A DNA stretch of 64,000 nt from Saitoella complicata NRRL Y-17804 (Eukaryota > Ascomycota > Saitoellomycetes > Saitoellales > Saitoellaceae), in NCBI RefSeq assembly GCF_001661265.1, contig NW_017566998.1, positions 372,001 through 436,000 of the forward strand. Reading direction: 5' to 3'. Each line of letters starts with the position of its first letter. Position 1 is the stretch's first letter. Below are positions 58,476 to 64,000 of this stretch, in pieces. The notes under the pieces are model-generated. The model saw only the letters and a list, made by a program, of their open reading frames with translations. It had not been told where the DNA came from and searched no databases. Made by a program: the position numbers and the translations under genes.

Positions 58476-59954
58476 ATGTCGTCGTCGTCCTTTCTAAGGC
58501 CAATCAAATGGCTTTACAACGAGTTCGGCGTTGCTTCTGTTTACCACACAGGTCGCGATGCATGGTTCATCATCCTCGCACGGACATGTCGCATGTTTGC
58601 ATATGGAGCAAATTCGTTGATCATCGCCCTCTTCTTTGCTTCTTTGAATTTCTCCGACTTTCAGATCGGGTTGTTCATGACATTGACCCTTGCCGGAGAT
58701 GTGCTCCTCTCACTCTTCCTCACTTTGGTTGCGGACCAAGTTGGCCGGCGTCGCATCCTGTTTGCAGGCGCTATCCTGATGGTACTTTCGGGAGCTGCTT
58801 TCGCAGTTTTTGAGAACTTCTGGATCCTACTGTTCGCCGCTGTGGTAGGTGTCATCAGCGCAACCGGAGGTGATTTCGGGCCCTTCCGAGCGATCGAGGA
58901 GTCAACTTTGTCGCACCTCACCAAGCCAGATACGCGTTCGGACGTACTCTCATGGTACGTCACGACCTCCAGCCTTGGTTCAGCTGCCGGTGTGGAGTTT
59001 TCTGGGCGCGCTGTCGACTTCTTAACGGATCGTAAGGGATGGAAAGCAACCGATGCCTACCACACAGTTTTCTGGTTGTATATTAGTATGGGAATGTTGA
59101 ACATGGTCCTGACCTTTTTGATGAGCGACAAATGTGAGATTGCGGAGAAACCCCAGGAGGACGAGGCGAATGAGGAGCTACTCGATGAGGGACGAGAGAG
59201 GAGCAATGAGGCGGATGACGAGGATGGTGCTCTGACACCCGTTTCACACGAACAGGGGGAATCCGAGAAAAGAACTCGTTTCGGACAGATTTCCTCGGCA
59301 ACTCGAGCAATCATGTACAAGCTCTGGTTCCTCCTAGCTGTCGACTCACTCGCCGACGGGATGGTCTCTTACGCCCTAACGTCTTACTATCTTGACCGCA
59401 AATTCCACCTTTCAAAATCAACTCTCGGAGACCTCATATCAGCAAGCTACCTCCTCGCCTCCTGTTCCACCATCTTTGCCGGACCTCTTGCGCGACATTT
59501 GGGGTTGATCAACACCATGGTCTTCACGCATCTCCCGTCCTCGGCGGCTGTCCTATGCTTTCCTATCCCGCAAAGCCTTGTGATAACAATTATCCTATTT
59601 TTCATACGTACAGGCTTGAACAACATGGATCAAGCCCCACGTTCAGCCTTCATCGCCGCAGTGGTGAAACCGGAAGAGCGGACAGCGGTTATGGGTATCA
59701 CCAGCATGCTCAGGACACTGGCTGCCACCGTTGGACCTAGTGTAACTGGAGGACTCGCTGGCCAAGATAAATTCTGGATCGCGTTTGTGGTTGCGGGAGC
59801 ATTGAGGATTGCGTATGATTTGGGTTTGTGGGGAATGTTCATCAACATGAAGCTACACGTTCATGAGGGAGCCGGTCAAGCTAGTCAGGAAAGACGGTCG
59901 GCTGATGAGGAGGAGATGACGGAGATAGAGCCGAGAGTACCGAAAGCTTCGTGA
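58476..59954 (+). CDS. Major facilitator superfamily transporter
   Basis: A single exon encodes 492 residues from ATG 58476 (500 if the ATG at 58452 is used). Twelve membrane helices are expected from the hydrophobic segments. The MFS A-motif follows helix 2 (LVADQVGRRRILFAG). A long acidic cytosolic loop (about residues 225-275, EDEANEELLDEGRERSNEAD) separates the two halves. The second half includes DSLADGMVSYALTSYYLDRK and the sequence RTGLNNMDQAPRSAFIAAVV. Architecture resembles fungal proteins related to yeast YCR023C. The substrate is unknown. Confidence 0.9.
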   Translation: MSSSSFLRPIKWLYNEFGVASVYHTGRDAWFIILARTCRMFAYGANSLIIALFFASLNFSDFQIGLFMTLTLAGDVLLSLFLTLVADQVGRRRILFAGAILMVLSGAAFAVFENFWILLFAAVVGVISATGGDFGPFRAIEESTLSHLTKPDTRSDVLSWYVTTSSLGSAAGVEFSGRAVDFLTDRKGWKATDAYHTVFWLYISMGMLNMVLTFLMSDKCEIAEKPQEDEANEELLDEGRERSNEADDEDGALTPVSHEQGESEKRTRFGQISSATRAIMYKLWFLLAVDSLADGMVSYALTSYYLDRKFHLSKSTLGDLISASYLLASCSTIFAGPLARHLGLINTMVFTHLPSSAAVLCFPIPQSLVITIILFFIRTGLNNMDQAPRSAFIAAVVKPEERTAVMGITSMLRTLAATVGPSVTGGLAGQDKFWIAFVVAGALRIAYDLGLWGMFINMKLHVHEGAGQASQERRSADEEEMTEIEPRVPKAS

Positions 59955-60228
59955 CCGTAACAAAGTCGAAATATACATTGCAATTGGATACCGCGGCCGC
60001 CGGACGGTACTCACAGCCGGGAAAGAATACTGCCGCATCATCAGCTGTTGTCGTACAGCTGTATACATTCATAATCGAAGTTACCTCGTATTCTACTTTG
60101 CCGTTTCTCTCCCCGTCTTCCAACTTTCGTAGGCCCTTCAACGTTACCGGTATCGGAGCTAGGCAGGGCACGGCTAGCACAACAGCCGTCGTCATAACCA
60201 ACATCACCACCAACAGTCGCGAATCGCA

Positions 60229-60965
60229 ATGCTCGTCCTCGTCATCGGAGACCTTCACATCCCTCACAGAGCTCCAGCCCTGCCGGCGAAGGTTCTTCTC
60301 GGATTCCGTGTGCTGCCGTAGGCATAGCTGACAAGGATAACAGTTCACGAAGCTCCTGGTGCCGGGGAAGATTCAGCAGATTCTATGCACGGGAAACCTC
60401 ACAGATAGAGAAACGTGAGCATTCATGATTTGGCCTGGCAGAGGCTTGCAATTGGCTGACGCGCAGTATAGATATGACTTCCTCCGATCAATAGCAAGCG
60501 ACGTACACATCGTCAAGGGAGACTTCGACGAGGTACCTCCACTTCCTACCTCCCCGATCTCATCCAGTCTAACATGTATACCAGTCATCTTCACTACCTC
60601 TCCACAAAATCATCAACCACTCACCCCTATCAATCGGGTTCACTCACGCCCACACCGTCGTCCCCCACGCAGACCCCGACGCCCTCCTCCTCCTCGCCCG
60701 ACAATGGGACGTCGACATCCTCATCACCGGCAACACCCACAAATTCGAAGCATACGAAATCGAAGGAAAGTTCTTCGTGAACCCGGGCAGTGCGACGGGT
60801 GCTATGAGTGCGGATTGGGATGTGAAGGATGGGGAGGAGCCGACGCCGAGTTTTGTGTTGATGGATGTGCAGGGGGCTGTGGTTGTGTTGTATGTGTATC
60901 AGCTTGTGAATGAGGAGGTGAAGGTGGAGAAGATGCAATATCGCAAGAGCGTAGAAGATGCATGA
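60229..60965 (+). CDS. VPS29: Retromer subunit Vps29
   Basis: Vps29 is the phosphoesterase-fold scaffold of retromer, which recycles receptors from endosomes. Exons 60229-60291, 60344-60414, 60472-60532 and 60585-60965 encode 191 residues (human 182). The start MLVLVIGDLHIPHRAPALP is near-identical to animal Vps29, followed by KLLVPGKIQQILCTGNL, DVHIVKGDFDE, GFTHAHTVVP and KFFVNPGSATGAM. In LITGNTHKFEAYE an Asn replaces the first His of the usual GHTH. The first donor, AAG|GTTCTT, is weak; the third exon starts after TATAG rather than the nearer GCGCAG. A polyadenylation signal AATAAA follows at 61012-61017. Confidence 0.94.
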
Positions 60966-61075
60966 GTTCGTTATGAGCAACTCGAGAGTGCAGTATACCC
61001 CTTATTTGAAGAATAAAGAATCATAAACACCAACGCGGCCTGTGTAACCAATAAAAATGATACCACGTTCACGCT

Positions 61076-64000
61076 TCATTCCTTTCCCATTCCTGCACCC
61101 GTGAGAAAATCGAAACCTTCCTCCTCCTGGTTCTCCATGATCGCTCTGACAACATGCATAGGCACCAGCATTACGTCCGTAGTACCTTGTCCACTTTCAT
61201 TGTCTGCACGAGCCAGCTGATCCTTGTTTATCTCGTTCAGCGCCTTTCCGACCAATCTCTTCAGAAACACCCGTGCAGCTTGCGCTAGAACCGAGCCTGC
61301 GTGAACTCTCTGTTCGAAGGCCTCACCAGTCTCCAATAGGCCGCCGACTTCGTCACGTAGGAGGTCGTCAGCTTTGACGCCCGAAAGCTGAAGTGGCTTA
61401 ATGACCTGCCAAACAGTGTCGATGGCCTGAGGATCCGTCGCTTCCACGAGCTGAACAAGATCGTCCGTCGTTAACTGCGGATAGTCAACATCCATCATAT
61501 CTTCCTTTTGTACAGAGGCTTCCATGACATCGTCCACCGTAGTCCAGAGTCGTGAACGAATGTCTTTGGACCGTGTCACCTCGTCAGCCCGACACGAACA
61601 CTCCTCATCCGGAGTCGCGGCTGCATAAACGTTCCGCATCAATCCACATAGTCGACAATAAACAGTCGGCTCCTCTCCATAAGGCAACCCCTTCATCCCA
61701 ACATGACCTAACTCGTCCTCACCATCGTCTTCCACGTCACTTTGCACGGGCGAAGCCCGCGCACTAGACATGATCTCCGCCAAATTCTTCCCAGCAGTCG
61801 ACGGTCTCGACGAAGCATGATCAATATCCACAGTATCCTCAATCCTCGGAACGACGTCTCTTCCAACCACTCCATCAGAAAAATGCGTATCCCTATCCAA
61901 CTCGACGTCAAATAAGCTCTCACTGCTCAATACCTCTTTACCCGTGTGGTGTGGATCCAGCTTAACGGGATGAACGATATTGATATCCTTATTCCTCGAA
62001 TCCAAAAGCGAGATACGGATCTTGAGCATGAAATCGCCCCATCCCTGGCTAAGATACTTAAATGGTGCTCGATCGAGTGTTATCTCGTGTGGCGGTGGGA
62101 AAGATGGATCCAATGTCAGCGTGACGGCTCGGACGAAGGTGGAGACTGGTTGTGAGTATGCGGGAGCGTTGATGTAGAGGAGCCATTTGTGGGTGCATTT
62201 GGGGTTATCTGGGGAGCGTTCGTGGCGTTGGAGGTACTTGGAGACGTTACCGACGACGATGCGGCATTTGACGTGGAAACGCGTAGCACCTCCAAGAAGG
62301 TCAGCCCCATCGGCAACAGCTTCACTTGTCTGCTCCAGCGGCTTCGCACTTTCATTGGGGTCGGTTGATCGTCCGCCCTGCAAGTTCTCTGGTGACGTTT
62401 CCTCATCTTCTTCGCTGTCAGGCTCTGCTGTAAGCTTTTCACTCAACCGTGACGGCAGTGATCGCAGGAAGTCTTCTCCAAAAGCAATCACCTTCGGTTT
62501 CCACGTCCTCTTAGCCACAGAAGTTTCAACGATATCCTCAGTAGATACCTCCTCCTCTGGTGCTGCAAATGTAGTACTCTCGCGCAGACCTGATGGCGTA
62601 TGTGACCCATGTAACATCCTGCCTTTCTTTGGCGCCTTACCAGCCGAAGAAGGTCTCGTTTTGGATTTGCCCTTGCCCCTCCGTGGCCGCAGGAGTGATG
62701 GTCGTCTATCATCCGCCTGGATATCGACATCCTCATTTTCCAGCAGTGGATCCGTACGCGGCAATGGTTCAGACTGTGGCCTGAATAACGACATTCTCGG
62801 AAGTCCGCGCGTTGACCTTGGTCGCGAGTGTATCACAGTTTCATGTTTAACGTCCGCGTCGTCATCGCCATCCTCGCTTGTATCATCATCTGTGCCATTC
62901 TGTGCTTCCGGAACTTCAGCTTCAGCGGATTCCAACAAGACTTTCATCTTCTCCTGTCTCAGCCCTTCGATCACAGCCTCCATGTCATACTCGACGTTCT
63001 TCTTCTCGAGCAGTTGTATCAGGTACTTCGTGTGATTGCTGTGATACAGCGTATCAATACCAATGGCCATTGCGGCGGTATTGGGCGTGATACTACGTCC
63101 TAGGTGGTCCTGTCCGACAACTTCAGAATCAGTTCTCAGCAGTGAGCTTTGCAATGGAACAGAAGACGTACGTTTTTGACCTATTGACGGAGCTGGGGCA
63201 GAGCCAGCATCGCTGACGAGGTCGATATCCTCGTCTTCCTCATCTTTGACTTGAGTCTGTGTTCTGCCTGCAACAGGTGGAGTTCCAACACCTCGCGCCG
63301 TTTCACTCTTCTCGAGGATAGCGTTCACGCTTGGTCTTGCATGCGCCGGTCTCGTCCTTGCCGGATGGTTTGTAGGGATGTCGTTCTCATCAGCATCGAT
63401 ACCACATATTCTGGCAGCGTCGTCGTGTGATGCGAACTCTCGAGAATGCGAGATACGACAGTGGTTGATGAAACCCTGTACGTTGACAAAGTCGCCACGT
63501 CCGCAATCCACACAAACCAGCCGTACAAATGTTCCATTATCTCGTCGCGTATAACAGACCTTTTGTGCAGCGGTGACTCGTGCACCACGAATGACCGAAG
63601 CTCGTTGCGGTCTTGCTGAAACCGGGGCCTCGGTATATGGTGCAGGCGATGGCCGAGTTTCCGGCAGTAAATATGGGGTATAATGTTGAGCGTAAGGATT
63701 CGGTGCATCTGGTGCAGGAGCCGTGGCACGCTTCAGCTGTTCGATCATAACCTCCACTTTAGACATCTCATCCTCAATCATCTGTAGTTCTCGGTGCTTT
63801 AGGAGAATCTCGAGGTCAAACTGCTCGGCAATGATAGTTTGTGCCTTCGCTTTTGATTTATCGTCTGTAGGTCCATGTCAGCAGGTTTAATGACCTGTGT
63901 TCAGAGGTACCTACCCAAAACCACAGGCGGTCTCGTAGCTTGGGTGCTCGCAGACGGAGCTTTCCGAGACCGTTTCTGGCCTACTTGTCGCGTACTGGAC
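61076..64000 (-). CDS. YEATS-domain chromatin reader with an N-terminal zinc-finger-like motif (5' end outside the window)
   Basis: The gene starts beyond 64000. Visible exons are 63915-64000 (its 5' border lies outside) and 61076-63864, joined over a 50-nt intron; about 958 residues are seen. A coiled coil (AEQFDLEILLKHRELQMIED, then MSKVEVMIEQLKRA) is followed by a C2H2-like motif (CVDCGRGDFVNVQGFINHCR, with a final His in ISH). A long acidic/Ser-rich linker with basic patches comes next. The YEATS domain contains HKWLLYINAPAYSQPVSTFV, LDPSFPPPHEITLDRAPF and SQGWGDFMLKIRI. YEATS domains bind acylated histone lysines. The C-terminus is helical (VLAQAARVFLKRLVGKAL) and could be a histone-fold-like segment as in YEATS2; that last point is a guess. 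Confidence 0.85.

Noticed and set aside
63120-63185. Possible intron in the YEATS gene with a GTACGT donor and GGACAG acceptor
   Set aside because: Removing it shifts the frame into an early stop, whereas the unspliced frame stays open through the YEATS domain.

Overview
The window is 64 kb of nuclear DNA from a filamentous basidiomycete, most likely a member of the Agaricomycotina. The evidence is gene-dense protein-coding DNA, introns almost all 46-63 nt long with CTAAC/CTGAC-type branch sites close to the acceptor, fungal housekeeping genes (CFEM wall protein, VTC1, Bud6, shugoshin, Rix7) and a Tnp2-type CACTA transposase of the kind common in mushroom-forming fungi. I cannot name the species. 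No retroviral, LTR or virus-like element was seen.

Left end (1-8 kb) is a transposon zone. A partial minus-strand gene for an acidic protein (1-348) lies head to head with a Tnp2 transposase gene (690-4065) whose reading frame is broken once near 3000. It is followed by about 4 kb without genes, rich in hairpins and GTAATC/GGATTAC words. This stretch holds a foldback or MITE-like element with long degenerate inverted repeats (about 5926-6760) and an 87-bp miniature element (7606-7692).

From 8 to 64 kb there is an ordinary compact chromosome arm. In order: MTR4 RNA helicase (-), COX8/COX7C-type cytochrome oxidase subunit (+), ELP1 (+), mevalonate diphosphate decarboxylase (-), holocytochrome c synthase (+), NDC1 nucleoporin (-), RSP5 ubiquitin ligase (-), PABPN1/Pab2-type RNA-binding protein (-), shugoshin (+), a coiled-coil protein (-), HEM2 (-), Stf2/Tma10-like hydrophilin (+), an acidic nuclear-type protein (-), p24 cargo receptor (+), Tctex-1 dynein light chain (-), VTC1 (+), tRNA-Thr(UGU) (-), an unknown seven-exon gene (-), CFEM GPI protein (+), mitochondrial carrier (-), PRELI/Ups protein (-), RIX7 (-), VPS20 (+), mitochondrial Met-tRNA formyltransferase (+), BUD6 (-), PBP1/ataxin-2 (+), CCZ1 (+), EIF1AD-like (+), CCDC25/Jlp2-like (-), alanine-glyoxylate aminotransferase (-), MFS transporter (+), VPS29 (+) and a YEATS-domain protein (-) that runs off the right end.

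I rebuilt exon structures by hand from conserved protein continuity, splice signals and frame arithmetic. Several correct the simple open reading frames. COX8 needs a 10-nt and an 8-nt microexon. RSP5 ends in an exon with only 6 coding bases. MTR4 ends in a 17-nt exon. CCZ1 needs a GC-AG intron. Two 54-nt introns (shugoshin, p24) and one 48-nt intron keep the frame open and are invisible to ORF calling. The genes do not form one pathway, although many serve mitochondria, heme and endomembranes (COX8, HCCS, HEM2, FMT1, Ups, carrier; p24, VPS20, VPS29, CCZ1, VTC1). I found no convincing undescribed system. The most unusual items are the COX8 microexons and the structured repeat zone next to the transposase.
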